DNA from: Arenicola marina
Lineage: Eukaryota > Annelida > Polychaeta > Arenicolidae
Direction of reading: 5' to 3'
Assembly (NCBI GenBank): GCA_964019135.1
Contig: OZ025252.1
Location: 42,968,156-43,032,155, forward strand
Length of the DNA: 64,000 nt
Part shown: positions 22,005 through 33,759 of the stretch, in pieces
Layout: every line of letters begins with the position of its first letter
Position numbering within the stretch: position 1 is the stretch's first letter
Notes under the pieces: model-generated
Database searches by the model: none
The model's input: the letters and a program-made list of their open reading frames with translations, nothing else
What the model was told of the DNA's origin: nothing
Program-made: the position numbers and the translations under genes

Positions 22005-24352
22005 TGGGGGGGGGGGGGTGTAGGGAGTTTAAGGAGTAAGTAGAGGGGTCACACTCCAAGCTAGGGGAGGGCAGACACTCCAAGTTTGGAACGTAATCCC
22101 GGTGTTATTGGAGGGAAGACACCCCAAGTCGGGGCGGTAGGGGATTTAGGGGAGGGAAGACATTCAACATTCGGGTGATGCCCTAAGATACGGGAGCGGA
22201 GACACTTCAAATTGGGGCTCTACCCCAGGCTAGGAAACGGGAGACACCCCAAATTATGGAAGGTTAGACACCCCGGGAAGGGAGGGAAGACACTTAAAGT
22301 TGGGGTGGTAGCCTAACTTAGGGGGTAGGGAGAGATTCAATATTCGGATGGTACCCCCAAGATAGGGGAGGGGAGACGCCCCAATTTAGGGGAGGGGACA
22401 CGCCCTAAGTTAGGGGTGGTGTCCCATGAACATCCAACCCCCGTTTTCAAATTCCTAGATCCGCCCCTACTACTGCCAAGAGATCTGTTAGGGGGGGGGG
22501 GGTCGTAGGCCAACACGTTCGGGCGGGATGGTGCACAAGCCAATTTCTGGCAAGTTCCCCCAAGTTAGGAGAGGGGAGACACCCTAGGTTAGGGGAGGGA
22601 ACACACTCCAAGTTGGGGTGGTGCCCCAAAATGGGGGAGACATTAGGTACGCCTCGGATCCCGCCCCGGGTGGGATCCACGCACTCCAGTGAGGGAGCCG
22701 CGGATCCGGGGCGGGATCCGAGGCGTACTATAGACACCTCAAGTTGGGGGAGGGGAGATAACTGAAGTTAAGGGAGGGGGGAAAACCCCAAGTTTCAGGT
22801 AGTACCCCAAGTTTGGGGAGGAGAGACACCCCAAGTTATGGCAGGGGAGGCACCCCAAGTTAGGGGAGGGGAGACACTCCAACTTAGGGAAGGGGAGACA
22901 CTCCAATATTAGGGGAGGGGAGGCACCATAAATTAGGAAAGGAGAGGCAACCCAAAGTGTTACTCCAAGTTAGAAGAGGGGAAATACCCCAATATAGAAG
23001 TCGCGAGACACCCCAAGTAGGGGCGGTGCTTCAAGTTTGGGGAGGGGAGACGCCCCAAATTAGGGGAGGGAAGACACCCTAGGTTGAGGTGGTACTCCAA
23101 GTTCGGAGAGGGGAAAGGCCTCAAGTTATGGGCGGGGGGGGGGGGGCACCCCGAATTAGGTGAGGGCAGACACCCCAAGTAGGGGCGGTGCTTCAAGTTT
23201 GGGGAGGGGAGACGCCCCAAATTAGGGGAGGGAAGACACCCTAGATTGAGGTGGTACCCCAAGTTCGGAGAGGGGAAAGGCCTCAAGTTATGGGCGGGGG
23301 GGCACCCCGAATTAGGTGAGGGAAGACACCCCAAGTAGGGGCGGTGCTTCAAGTTTGGGGAGGGGAGACGCCCCAAATTAGGGGAGGCAAGACACCCTAT
23401 GTTGAGGCCGGTACCCCAAGTTTGGAGAGGGCAAAGGCCTCAAGTTATGGGGGGGGGGGGGCACCCCGAATTAGGTGAGAGAAGACACCCCAGGTTGGTG
23501 TGGTTCCTCAAGTTTGGGAAGGGGAGATACCAAAAGTTTGAGGAGAGGAGAGGCCTCAGGTTTGGGGAGGGGAGAGGACTCAAGTTATAGGAGGGGAGAC
23601 ACCGCAAGTTGGACCACCCGACCTTGGGGTGGTACCCCAAGTTAGGGTGGTATCCTCAAGTAAGGGTAGGGTAGACACCTTAAGTTATAGTAGGGGAGAC
23701 CCCCAGAGTTAGAAGAGAGTAGACACCATAAATTAGAAGCGGGGGGACACCACAAGTTAGGGGAGGGGCGACACTCAAAGCTAGAGTGATACCCAAAGTT
23801 ACCGGAACGTAGACACCCGAAGTTAGGGGTGAAGAGACTCCCTAGTTAGGGGAGGGGAGAAACCCCAAGTTGGGGTGGTAGCCCAAGTTAGGGGAGGGAG
23901 ACACACCATGTTGGGGGTGAGGCACCCTTGATTTGCGTAGACGTTTCACTTATTAAAAGTTAAACTTTGCAGATAGAGATGAATCAAACCGGTATTGGTG
24001 ACGGTGAAACTGCAAATGATGATCGATCGATCCAGGTACCCCCCCCCCCCATCCCCCCTCAATTATAGCTTTTTAACAAACTAAAATTTACCATGCCTAA
24101 CTAGACCGATATGGCGGTAAATCTACCCAAAGATAAGACACATATATAGTCGATTAAATTGTGGAAATCGGACAATTTATTTAAAAGTTACAGACTGTCA
24201 CACTTGAGTCCCCTTCCGGCGCGCTGTGCAAATTACACGGTGTCTATCGACAGTCGGAAAACCGGGAGACGGGTCCCTCGTTAAAATAAACATGTAGAAA
24301 CTTTAATATGAAAAATATTTTATTTCTGTTTGTTGTATTTAGTAGACAAAAT
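22005..24352 (+). repeat. G-rich minisatellite domain, first copy of a 2.0-kb duplication from 22336
   Basis: The domain is made of irregular units such as AGGGGAGGGGAGACACCCCA and AGTTGGGGTGGTACC. From 22336 the sequence is repeated almost identically from 24353. The last 400 bp of the copy (about 23945-24352) are not G-rich and include GATGATCGATCGATCC. Minus-strand frames (PSPNLG repeats) are repeat translations. Confidence 0.92.
22647..22728. repeat. Long hairpin inside duplicate copy 1
   Basis: Arms 22647-22669 and 22706-22728 are perfect inverted repeats over 23 bp (GTACGCCTCGGATCCCGCCC...) around a 36-nt loop. The outer bases are mutated relative to copy 2. Confidence 0.9.
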
Positions 24353-26380
24353 TCAATATTCGGATGGTACCCCCAAGATAGGGGAGGGGAGACGCCCCAA
24401 TTTAGGGGAGGGGACACGCCCTAAGTTAGGGGTGGTGTCCCATGAACATCCAAACCCCGTTTTCAAATTCCTAGATCCGCCCCTACTACTGCCAAGAGAT
24501 CTGTTAGGGGGGGGGGGGGGGGTCGTAGGCCAACACGTTCGGGAGGGATGGTGCACAAGCCAATTTCTGGCAAGTTCTCCCAAGTTAGGAGAGGGGAGAC
24601 ACCCTAGGTTAGGGGAGGGAACACACTCCAAGTTGGGGTGGTGCCCCAAAATGGGGGAGACATATAGTACGCCTCGGATCCCGCCCCGGGTGGGATCCAC
24701 GCACTCCAGTGAGGGAGCCGCGGATCCGGGGCGGGATCCGAGGCGTACTATAGACACCTCAAGTTGGGGGAGGGGAGATAACTGAAGTTAAGGGAGGGGG
24801 GAAAACCCCAAGTTTCAGGTAGTACCCCAAGTTTGGGGAGGAGAGACACCCCAAGTTATGGCAGGGGAGGCACCCCAAGTTAGGGGAGGGGAGACACTCC
24901 AACTTAGGGAAGGGGAGACACTCCAATATTAGGGGAGGGGAGGCACCATAAATTAGGAAAGGAGAGGCAACCCAAAGTGTTACTCCAAGTTAAAAGAGGG
25001 GAAATACCCCAATATAGAAGTCGCGAGACACCCCAAGTAGGGGCGGTGCTTCAAGTTTGGGGAGGGGAGACGCCCCAAATTAGGGGAGGGAAGACACCCT
25101 AGGTTGAGGTGGTACCCCAAGTTCGGAGAGGGGAAAGGCCTCAAGTTATGGGCGGGGGGGGGGCACCCCGAATTAGGTGAGGGCAGACACCCCAAGTAGG
25201 GGCGGTGCTTCAAGTTTGGGGAGGGGAGACGCCCCAAATTAGGGGAGGGAAGACACCCTAGATTGAGGTGGTACCCCAAGTTCGGAGAGGGGAAAGGCCT
25301 CAAGTTATGGGCGGGGGGGCACCCCGAATTAGGTGAGGGAAGACACCCCAAGTAGGGGCGGTGCTTCAAGTTTGGGGAGGGGAGACGCCCCAAATTAGGG
25401 GAGGCAAGACACCCTAGGTTGAGGCCGGTACCCCAAGTTTGGAGAGGGCAAAGGCCTCAAGTTATGGGGGGAGGGGGGGGGGGGGCGGGGGCACCCCGAA
25501 TTAGGTGAGAGAAGACACCCCAGGTTGGTGTGGTTCCTCAAGTTTGGGAAGGAGAGATACCAAAAGTTTGAGGAGAGGAGAGGCCTCAAGTTTGGGGAGG
25601 GGAGAGGACTCAAGTTATAGGAGGGGAGACACCGCAAGTTGGACCACCCGAACTTGGGGTGGTACCCCAAGTTAGGGTGGTATCCTCAAGTAAGGGTAGG
25701 GTAGACACCTTAAGTTATAGCAGGGGAGACACCCAGAGTTAGAAGAGAGTAGAAACCATAAATTAGAAGCGGGGGGACACCACAAGTTAGGGGAGGGGCG
25801 ACACTCAAAGCTAGAGTGATACCCAAAGTTACCGGAACGTAGACACCCGAAGTTAGGGGTGAAGAGACTCCCTAGTTAGGGGAGGGGAGAAACCCCAAGT
25901 TGGGGTGGTAGCCCAAGTTAGGGGAGGGAGACACACCATGTTGGGGGTGAGGCACCCTTGATTTGCGTAGACGTTTCACTTATTAAAAGTTAAACTTTGC
26001 AGATAGAGATGAATCAAACCGGTATTGGTGACGGTGAAACTGCAAATGATGATCGATCGATCCAGGTACCCCCCGCCCCCATCCCCCCTCAATTATAGCT
26101 TTTTAACAAACTAAAATTTACCATGCCTAACTAGACCGATATGGCGGTAAATCTACCCAAAGATAAGACACATATATAGTCGATTAAATTGTGGAAATCG
26201 GACAATTTATTTAAAAGTTACAGACTGTCACACTTGAGTCCCCTTCCGGCGCGCTGTGCAAATTACACGGTGTCTATCGACAGTCGGAAAACCGGGAGAC
26301 GGGTCCCTCGTTAAAATAAACATGTAGAAACTTTAATATGAAAGATATTTTATTTCTGTTTGTTGTATTTAGTAGACAAA
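24353..26380 (+). repeat. Second copy of the 2.0-kb tandem duplication
   Basis: This copy is almost identical to 22336-24352, differing mainly in G-run length and scattered single bases. The junction reads AGACAAAATTCAATATTCGG. The copy ends at AGTAGACAAAAT followed by AACACTCC. Close identity, including the non-G-rich tail, points to a recent tandem duplication. Confidence 0.93.
24663..24752. repeat. Long hairpin inside duplicate copy 2 (27-bp perfect arms)
   Basis: Arms 24663-24689 and 24726-24752 pair perfectly over 27 bp (TATAGTACGCCTCGGATCCC...). Copy 1 has lost the outer pairs by substitution, so copy 2 keeps the ancestral form. Confidence 0.92.
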
Positions 26381-26544
26381 ATAACACTCCATTAAATATA
26401 GTAGGCGGAGGGTACGCAGGTCTAAATTCGCAGTTGGGGTTTCAATTACAACGCTCCTCTGCCACTTCGTGTTCGGACAAATACGTAATTCATTCTGGTG
26501 TTACGGGGGTAGGGTAAACTACCCGCGTAAATATTATGCATAGA
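26381..26544. other. Short spacer after the duplication
   Basis: No recognisable feature. Confidence 0.4.
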
Positions 26545-26945
26545 TTTTGGTAGATTTTGAAAATGATATTCACAAATACATAGGGAATGAGAACAAATAG
26601 GTTTACTATTACTATTGCAATTTGTTTCGGGTTGACCCCTGATTCAGCACAGGCTCCCGGGCTATAAAATTACTTCTACAAACCTGCAAACGTATCTGAT
26701 CATAACCGGCTACGAGAGGAAAAAAAATTGCTCTGTCGAAATATTATCTCTATATACGTTCTATAGCAACCAATTGCTCTATAGAAGTATCCCTACATTT
26801 TCTATGGAAATAATGTTTTCTATAGAAATATCTGTTTACGTTCTATGAAAAATAATTGTTCTATAGAATTATGTACAAACGTTCTATAGAAAATTATATT
26901 TCTATAGATTTGTCTATAGAAATTCAATGGAGTTCTATAAAACGT
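26545..26945 (-). repeat. Right degenerate inverted repeat of the G-rich domain
   Basis: The segment contains TTGGTAGATTTTG and TTACTATTACTATTGCAATT, reverse complement to the left block at 21445-21535. It continues into CTATAGAAA-rich sequence at 26740-26945, mirroring 21225-21305. Confidence 0.65.
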
Positions 26946-27299
26946 TTTGCTACGGGTAGGGCAGGAAATACAGTGGTTACGTGGTTTCCTTTTATCCGCG
27001 ACCGACCTCCCGACCCAGATCAGCTTGTATTTGCAAGAAGAGCATGGCAGCTCAACCAGGTTAGTTAATTTGTATATTCCATAAAAGAATTGCTAAAGTT
27101 CTTATCTCTAATATCTGTACTAGGATCGCCCAATTTCTCTTCCCCAGTTTTACTTTCCATATTTACCCTCCCTTGTCCCCACCCGCCCCTCTATGGCCGC
27201 ATGCCTTCTCCTCTGCCCCCGGCGACCTCAGCGACCCCTCCATCATCTCTATCGCCTCCACCCCACCGTCCCCACCATCTCCTTTCTTCCCGCCGCTCC

Positions 27300-28885
27300 C
27301 TGTCTCCTCCATAACCACGCCCCCCCCACCCAGTCCCCTCCGTCCCATCTTCAACTTTCCTTCCGTCACCTCCACAACCTCCCTCTCAGCCGCCCCTTCC
27401 GTCACCTCCATAACCTCCCTCCCCACCGCCTCTTCCGTCACCTCCACAACCTCCCTCCCCGCCGCCCCCCCCGTCACCTCCACAACCTCCCTCTCAGCCG
27501 CCCCTTCCGTCACCTCCATAATCTCCCTCCCCGCCGCCTCTTCCGTCACCTCCACAACCTCCCTCCCCGCCGCCCCCTCTGTCACCTACACAACCTCCCT
27601 CTCAGCCGCCCCATCCGTCACCTCCATAACCTCCCTCTCAGCCGCCTCTTCCTTCACCTCCACAACCTCTCTCCCCGCCGCCCCCTCCGTCACCTCCACA
27701 ACCTCCTTCCCCAACACCCATCCCGTCATCTCCACAACCTCCCTCCCCACCGCCCCTTCCGTCACCTCCACAACCTCCCTCCCCGCCGCCCCCTCCGTCA
27801 CCTCCACAACCTCCTTCCCCACCACCCATCCCGTCACCTCCATAACCTCCATCCCCGCCGCCCCTTCGGTCACCTCCAACACCTCCCTCCCCGCCGCCCC
27901 TTCCGTGACCTCCACAACCTCCCTCCCCGCCGCCCCTTCCGTCACCTCCATCCCCGCCGCCCCTTTCGTCACCTCCACAACCTCCCTCCCCGCCGCCCCT
28001 TCCATCACCTCCACAACCTCCCTCCCCGCCGCCCCCTCTGTCACCTACACAACCTCCCTCTCAGCCGCCCCATCCGTCACCTCCATAACCTCCCTCTCAG
28101 CCGCCTCTTCCTTCACCTCCACAACCTCTCTCCCCGCCGCCCCCTCCGTCACCTCCACAACCTCCTTCCCCAACACCCATCCCGTCATCTCCGCAACCTC
28201 CCAATCCGGGCTCGGGCACCTAATCTGGGGCATGTTTCATTCCTTCATCCTTCATCGTCTCGGGAGGTTCCTTGGCCCAATTTAGCCTGTATGTGCACAA
28301 AAGTGGCCTAAAACACCAACATTCCATTCCACAACCTCCCTCCCCACCGCCCCTTCCGTCACCTCCACAACCTCCCTCCCCGCCGCCCCCTCCGTCACCT
28401 CCACAACCTCCTTCCCCACCACCCATCCCGTCACCTCCATAACCTCCATCCCCGCCGCCCCTTCGGTCACCTCCAACACCTCCCTCCCCGCCGCCCCTTC
28501 CGTGACCTCCACAACCTCCCTCCCCGCCGCCCCTTCCGTCACCTCCATAACCTCCATCCCCGCCGCCCCTTCCGTCACCTCCACAACCTCCCTCCCCGCC
28601 GCCCCTTCCATCACCTCCACAACCTTCCTCCCCGCCGCCCCTTCCGTCACCTCCATCCCCGCCGCCCCTTCCGTCACCTCCACAACCTCCCTCCCCGCCG
28701 CCCCTTCCATCACCTCCACAACCTTCCTCCCCACCGCCCCCTCTGTCAGCTCACTCCCCGCCGCTCCTTCCGTCACCTCCACAACCTCCCTCCCCACCGC
28801 CCCCTCCGTCAACTCCACAACCTCCCTCCCCGCCGCCTCTTCCGTCACTTCCATAACCTCCACCCCAACCGCTCCATATCGCCGT
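27300..28885 (+). repeat. 36-bp C-rich minisatellite
   Basis: The unit is CCTCCCTCCCCGCCGCCCCT plus TCCGTCACCTCCACAA. Around 44 units are present, some shortened. Blocks such as 27570-27735 recur at 28030-28195, so there is higher-order duplication. A truncated SINE interrupts at 28203. The period is a multiple of 3, so frames of about 370 codons stay open on the plus strand and long ones on the minus strand; they are artefacts. Confidence 0.93.
28203..28326 (+). mobile_element. 5'-truncated tRNA-derived SINE inside the 36-bp array
   Basis: The copy starts at AATCCGGGCTCGGGCACC, just inside the B box, and runs through CCTTCATCGTCTCGG and GCCTAAAACACCAACATTCC. The tRNA-like head is missing. 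It closely matches the full-length minus-strand copy at 53909-54093. Confidence 0.88.
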
Positions 28886-28975
28886 TGACCCATAATGGGA
28901 GAGTCAGCAGGGAGGGGTGTCCCTCATGCGAGCGCTCTAGCCGCCAAACTAAGCGTCCTGTGGCAATTCTGTAGC
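28868..28975 (+). repeat. Dispersed roughly 105-bp element (copy 1)
   Basis: The segment CCATATCGCCGTTGAC, CATAATGGGAG, GAGCGCTCTAG and CCAAACTAAGCGTCCT is repeated at 38070-38172 in the same orientation with about 85-90% identity by eye. Confidence 0.8.
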
Positions 28976-28999
28976 GACTTACACAGATTTACTTATACT

Positions 29000-29815
29000 C
29001 AGTAATATTACATGTGTACGACTGTAGCTATACTATAGTAATATTACAGTGGTATAACTGTAGTTATACCATAGTAATATTGCAATGGTACTACTGTAGT
29101 TATACTATAGTAATATTATAGTGGTAAAACTGTAGTTATACTATAGTAATGTTACAGTGGTACTACTCTAGTTATACTATCGTAATATTATAGTGGTACG
29201 ACCCTAGTTATACTATAGTAATATTATAGTGGTATAACTAGTTATAGTATAGTAATGTTACAGTGGTACGACTCTAGTTATGCTATAGTAATATTATAGT
29301 GGTATAACTGTAGTTATACTATAGTAATGTCACAGTGGTACTAACTGTAGTTACATTATAGTAATATTATAGGGGTATAACTGTAGTTATACTATAGTAA
29401 TATTATAGTGGTATAACTGTAGTTATACTATAGTAATGTTACAGTGGTACGACTCTAGTTATGCTATAGTAATATTATAGTGGTATAACTGTAGTTATAC
29501 TATAGTAATGTCACAGTGGTACTAACTGTAGTTACATTATAGTAATATTATAGGGGCATAACTGAAGTTATACTATAGTAATATTATAGTGGTATAACTG
29601 TAGTTATACTACAGTAATGTTACAGTGGTATAACTGTAGTTATACTATAGTAATGTTACAGTGGTACGACCCTAGTTTTACTATAGTAATATTATAATGG
29701 TATAACTGTAGTTATACTATAGTAATATTATAGTGGTACTACTGTAGTTATGTTATAGTAATATTATAGCGGTATAACTGTAGTTATACTACAGTAATAT
29801 TACAGTGGTACTACC
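29000..29815 (+). repeat. 36-bp AT-rich minisatellite
   Basis: About 22 copies of GTAGTTATACTATAGTAATA plus TTATAGTGGTATAACT. The unit is itself partly palindromic (CTATAGTAATATTATAG). It ends where TACCCCAGGTAATAC begins. Confidence 0.92.
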
Positions 29816-30014
29816 CCAGGTAATACAATAATATTCTGCGAATATTCCGCCAATGTTACAGGAATATTACCAAAAAACATTCCGGGAACGTTTTTCAGTT
29901 TACTTAATATTTGGGGGCTGTTTTTTGCGAATATTATGAGCGAACCTTCCCAGAACTTTAAACGAACATGATGGTGCAATCCCAGAAATGAAGTAGACAT
30001 CTCTTTAACATTTT

Positions 30015-30205
30015 TAACGCCTTTATTATTATATTACCGCGTAGTTTACAGGCCATTGCGCCAAGACAAACTGTGCAACAAGTTTAACACAGTCTTTATA
30101 ATTACATTACCTCGTGGGTGACGGGCCATTGAGCCATTACAAACTGTGTAGCAAGTATAACACAGTCTTCATAATTACATTACCACGTGGTTGACAGGCC
30201 ATGGC
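30015..30205 (+). repeat. Roughly 75-bp tandem repeat (about 2.5 units)
   Basis: ACACAGTCTT[TC]ATAATTACAT, then TACC[GA]CG and AGGCCAT-type blocks repeat with about 75-bp spacing, each followed by ACAAACTGTG. Confidence 0.75.
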
Positions 30206-30239
30206 CTTACTACAGCGAACAAGGAAGAAATTTGAAGGA

Positions 30240-30600
30240 AGAAAAACAGTTTTGGGGTAGGGGATACCCCTTAAGTTATGGGAGGGCAGACACCTAAAGT
30301 TAGGGGGGGGGGGGAAGATATTCCAAGTTAGGCGAGCTGAGACAGCCCCAATTAGCGGAGGGGTGACATGCCAAGTTGGGGGTGGTACCTCGGCTTTGGG
30401 GAGGGTAGACACCCCAAATCGGAGCAGTACCGCAAAATTGAGGTGGTACCCCACGGTAAGGGTGGAACCCCACGGGTTGGAGAGAGGAGAAACCTCAAGT
30501 TGGAGGAGGGGAGACACCCCAAGTTGGGGGAGGGGAGTCACCAAAGTAGGGGTAGTACCTCAAGTTTGAGGAGGGAAGACATGAGAGGGCAGAATTAGGC
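30240..30600 (+). repeat. Small G-rich block related to the 22-26 kb domain
   Basis: Units such as GAGGGGAGACACCCCAAGTT and GGTGGTACC match the G-rich minisatellite to the left. It looks like a detached fragment of that domain. Confidence 0.8.
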
Positions 30601-30759
30601 TTTTAGTAAAAAAAAGTCTTCGGTATTACATCCTTTTCGTCAACTTCTCTCATTCGGCTCCAAAATCCCATATCGCCAGCACCTATGAAAAAAAGGCAAG
30701 CAGTGGTCATTTACAGTTAGTGGCATGCATGTGCCTTATATCAGTACATACATCATTAA

Positions 30760-31640
30760 TACCTCACTCGTTAGCCAACTTTTACTGGCTAATGAGTGAG
30801 GTAGTTGGATATTAATACCTTGGATTATGTACGATTTACTAATCCGATATTGATAAACACTCGGTAGTATCAAGATAAGACCAGTTTTAGCCTATGTATG
30901 TGCCATAGTGTAAGAAATACTGATCATAAGACCCAAAGCGGGACCTACCTACCTCACTCGTTAGCCAACTTTTACTGGCTAATGATTGAGGTAGGTGGAT
31001 ATTTATTACCTTGGATTATGTGCGATTTTCTCATCCGATATTGATAAACTCTCGGTAGTATCAAGATAAGAGCAGTTTTAGTCTATGTATGTGCCGTAGG
31101 GTAAGAAATAATGCTTATAAGATCCAAAGAGGGACCTACCTACCTCACTCGTTAGCCAACTTTTACTGGCTAATGAGTGAGGTAGGTGGATATTAATACC
31201 TTGGATTATGTGCGATTTCCTCATCCGATATTGATAAACTCTTGGTAGTATCAAGATAAGAGCAGTTTTAGCGTATGTATGCGCCGTAGGGTAAGAAATA
31301 ATGCTTATAAGATCCAAAGAGGGACCCAGCTACCTCACTCGTTAGCCAACTTTTACTGGCTAATGAGTGAGGTAGGTGGATATTAATACCTTGGTTTATG
31401 TACGATTTACTAATCCGATATTGATAAACACTCGGTAGTATCAAGATAAGAGCAGTTTTAGCCTATGTATGTGCCGTAGTGTACGAAATAATTCTTATAA
31501 GACCCAAAGAGGGACCTACCTACCTCACTCGTTAGCCAAATTTTACTGGCTAATGAGTGAGGTACGTGGATATTAATACCTTGGATTTTGTACGAAGTTC
31601 TGTTCCGATGGAATTTAACCACACGGTAGTAGCAAGATAG
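30760..31640 (-). repeat. 190-bp hairpin satellite in inverted orientation, five units
   Basis: The unit is the reverse complement of the array at 13026-14300. Hairpins (CTCACTCGTTAGCCAACTTT ... GGCTAATGAGTGAGGTA) recur at about 30764, 30950, 31139, 31331 and 31519. The spacer TACTAATCCGATATTGATAA is conserved. The outer units are more diverged than the inner ones. Confidence 0.9.
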
Positions 31641-31649
31641 GAACAAGAG

Positions 31650-32290
31650 TCATGACTTCAGTAATTAATTCAGAATCTTGGGAATTAAATTTTTTTTAAT
31701 AGATCCCAATAGTTTTACGAAACAAGCTCCGGATTACATAGATTGATATCAATCCGTATTTGAATCGCTATTAGGAATGAGCCCACGCATGCTGTTTGTT
31801 TCCTTGTTTGCGCATCTCCAAGATATTGACCCTATAGCATTTGCATGGGGAAATAATCGAAGAGCAATTCTTCATGTTGACAATTGTAAGACTATTTCGC
31901 CATTATTAGGCAACGCACATTTACAAAACTGGCGGTCTTGCGTGCATCTCGCATAATGAATTTGCTTCAGAATTCTGTATGTAGAGACGGTTCTCTGCTA
32001 AATTCTCTACGGAGTTATTTTTTTTTACTTAAAGGGAACCGCCAGCCTGGCCTCTAACGCTGCTTTACCAATTCATATAATACCCAATTGTCTATCCCCC
32101 AAATTACAGAATTTTTCGTTCTGTCTGTAGCTCACAATAAAATTTAGAAGTGACCGCCAGGCCCGATTTCGCCGCGGCGGCAGCCCTTTTTGGAAGCGTG
32201 TCTGTGATTGACCAATCAGGAGGCGATACTCTAATTTATTCAAACCGGAAATTGCGCCTATTGTGTGAGCAAAACAAAAGCGCGTGATAA
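31650..32290. other. Unassigned stretch
   Basis: AT-rich in the left part. A CCAAT-containing stretch (GACCAATCAGG) lies at 32208-32218. No gene is established. Confidence 0.4.
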
Positions 32291-32297
32291 TCGCTAA

Positions 32298-32305
32298 TAT
32301 AAATA
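32298..32305 (+). promoter_or_regulatory. TATA-box-like element
   Basis: TATAAATA is followed 22 bp later by an ATG (32327) opening a 40-codon frame (MALVRSQSSQDVHQFVRMEL...). A CCAAT motif lies about 87 bp upstream. The arrangement looks promoter-like, but no downstream exon can be confirmed, so this is tentative. Confidence 0.25.
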
Positions 32306-32839
32306 GCTGCGGATGTAACTCCAATCATGGCATTGGTGCGGAGTCAATCGTCGCAGGACGTACATCAATTTGTTAGGATGGAACTTTTCCATGAAAGACT
32401 AAGATCTTGCGCTACTGCGCGGCTTGGAACTGCCGCTGTTCATCTGTAAATCGCGGCCCTGATCTCTCTCTCTGCGAGTCATAACGTAAGGCGGCGCCAT
32501 ATGAATAGTCACAATATGCGTCACTGCTCCCGGCAAAATGGCGCTCTGCTTGACATTGCTGGGGGCGGGTTGCCTTAATTTTCTTCTGCTTACCAGTCGG
32601 CCGAAACGAAGCGATAACACTTGCCAATTTAATTTTAAGATGTAAACTTTCGGTGCAGATCGTGATTAAATTAGGTTGGACACCCGCTTTAAGCAAAAAT
32701 ATTGTTATCCTTATAAGGAATGCTTGTGAACACGGACCCTGATGTACAATGTTAAAATGATTGGCAATGGCCTGTGGTAATGTCTGAGCTTTTCGAGTTT
32801 GTCGGGTTGATAACGTGATTAAGTGGAAAACCACCACTT

Positions 32840-33560
32840 ATATTTCTTGGGTATATTATATTGCAAATGCAGCTATTATACCGCCCCCCTTAGAAACCGG
32901 CATCATTTTACAGTTGTGGCATATTTACTAACAGCATAAGTTAACACCAAAGACATTAAGGTAGACGAGAAGCAAGTGACGCGAAGCAAGTTCGCTCCCT
33001 TAATGGGGCGAGAAGAACGCTTGTAAGAAATCCTTGCATGTTTTGTCCGAAAATATTCATTTCAAAAAAGGTTCTAAGAAATCGAGTTGAAAATTAGATA
33101 TCATTTGACAAGAACAAAGTAAGAAGGCGAAGTTAGGTGCCATATTCCGAAAGTGAACGACACAAGAAAAAATCAGTCATGAGGGCTAGTATTCTACGCA
33201 TGCACAGATTCGAAATTATATCCCCCCCCCCCCCCGCGCCCCCCCTTCCCGACCCTTCACCCGGGCAGGCCTATCGTTATCTTTATTGATTTCGTAGTAG
33301 CATAAAAGCAAATATGTTAGATGAGAAACTGATAAAATTTGAACCTTATTATAACTCCCCCCCCCCCCCCCCCCCCAACTACCCCTGCTCACCACCCAGC
33401 ACCTTTCTCTGGTCGGTACAAACCGATGACGGCTTGCTCGCACCGCACGCACAGTTAACTTTGGAACTCCCGTCGAGCCGCAGTGGGAACCTGGGTGCGT
33501 GCGAGGGGTCACTACAACACCGACTGGATTTTTCCACGCACAGCGCCTGAGCCTACCTCA
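32840..33560. other. Unassigned stretch with long C homopolymers
   Basis: C runs occur at about 33223-33235 and 33357-33376. A lone satellite hairpin arm (CTACCTCACTCGTTAGCCAC) lies at 33554-33573. No gene is seen. Confidence 0.5.
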
Positions 33561-33616
33561 CTCGTTAGCCACAAGTCAGTACGACTTGAAGCAGAAGGCG
33601 AATTTATTTCGTCAAA

Positions 33617-33730
33617 ATGGCTTTTTTAGGTGCCCCAATATCGACACCAACTTTGAAGCCCCAGAAAACACTGAAAACTAGACGGTCAAGCAGAGCTTCA
33701 GAAGGAAGACGAAAATCGTGGTTATGGGAC
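33617..33730 (+). other. Possible coding start, unconfirmed
   Basis: An ATG in good context (CAAAATGG) opens a basic peptide MAFLGAPISTPTLKPQKTLK... that reaches GRRKSWLWDQFDYV. The last part vaguely recalls the opening of a BED zinc finger (K-S-x-x-W-x-x-F), but no zinc ligands follow and the sequence then merges into a dispersed repeat. I do not call a gene. Confidence 0.2.
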
Positions 33731-33759
33731 CAATTCGACTATGTTAAGACCCATTTCAT

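Noticed and set aside
22337..25670. Minus-strand frames with PSPNLG repeats
   Set aside because: Translations of the G-rich minisatellite, duplicated along with it.
27173..28311. Overlapping frames of about 370 codons in the C-rich array
   Set aside because: Two overlapping frames and long antisense frames are all translations of the 36-bp unit, and a SINE interrupts them.
32399..32837. 73- and 141-codon overlapping minus-strand frames
   Set aside because: No domain recognised, mutually overlapping in different frames, no supporting splice context.
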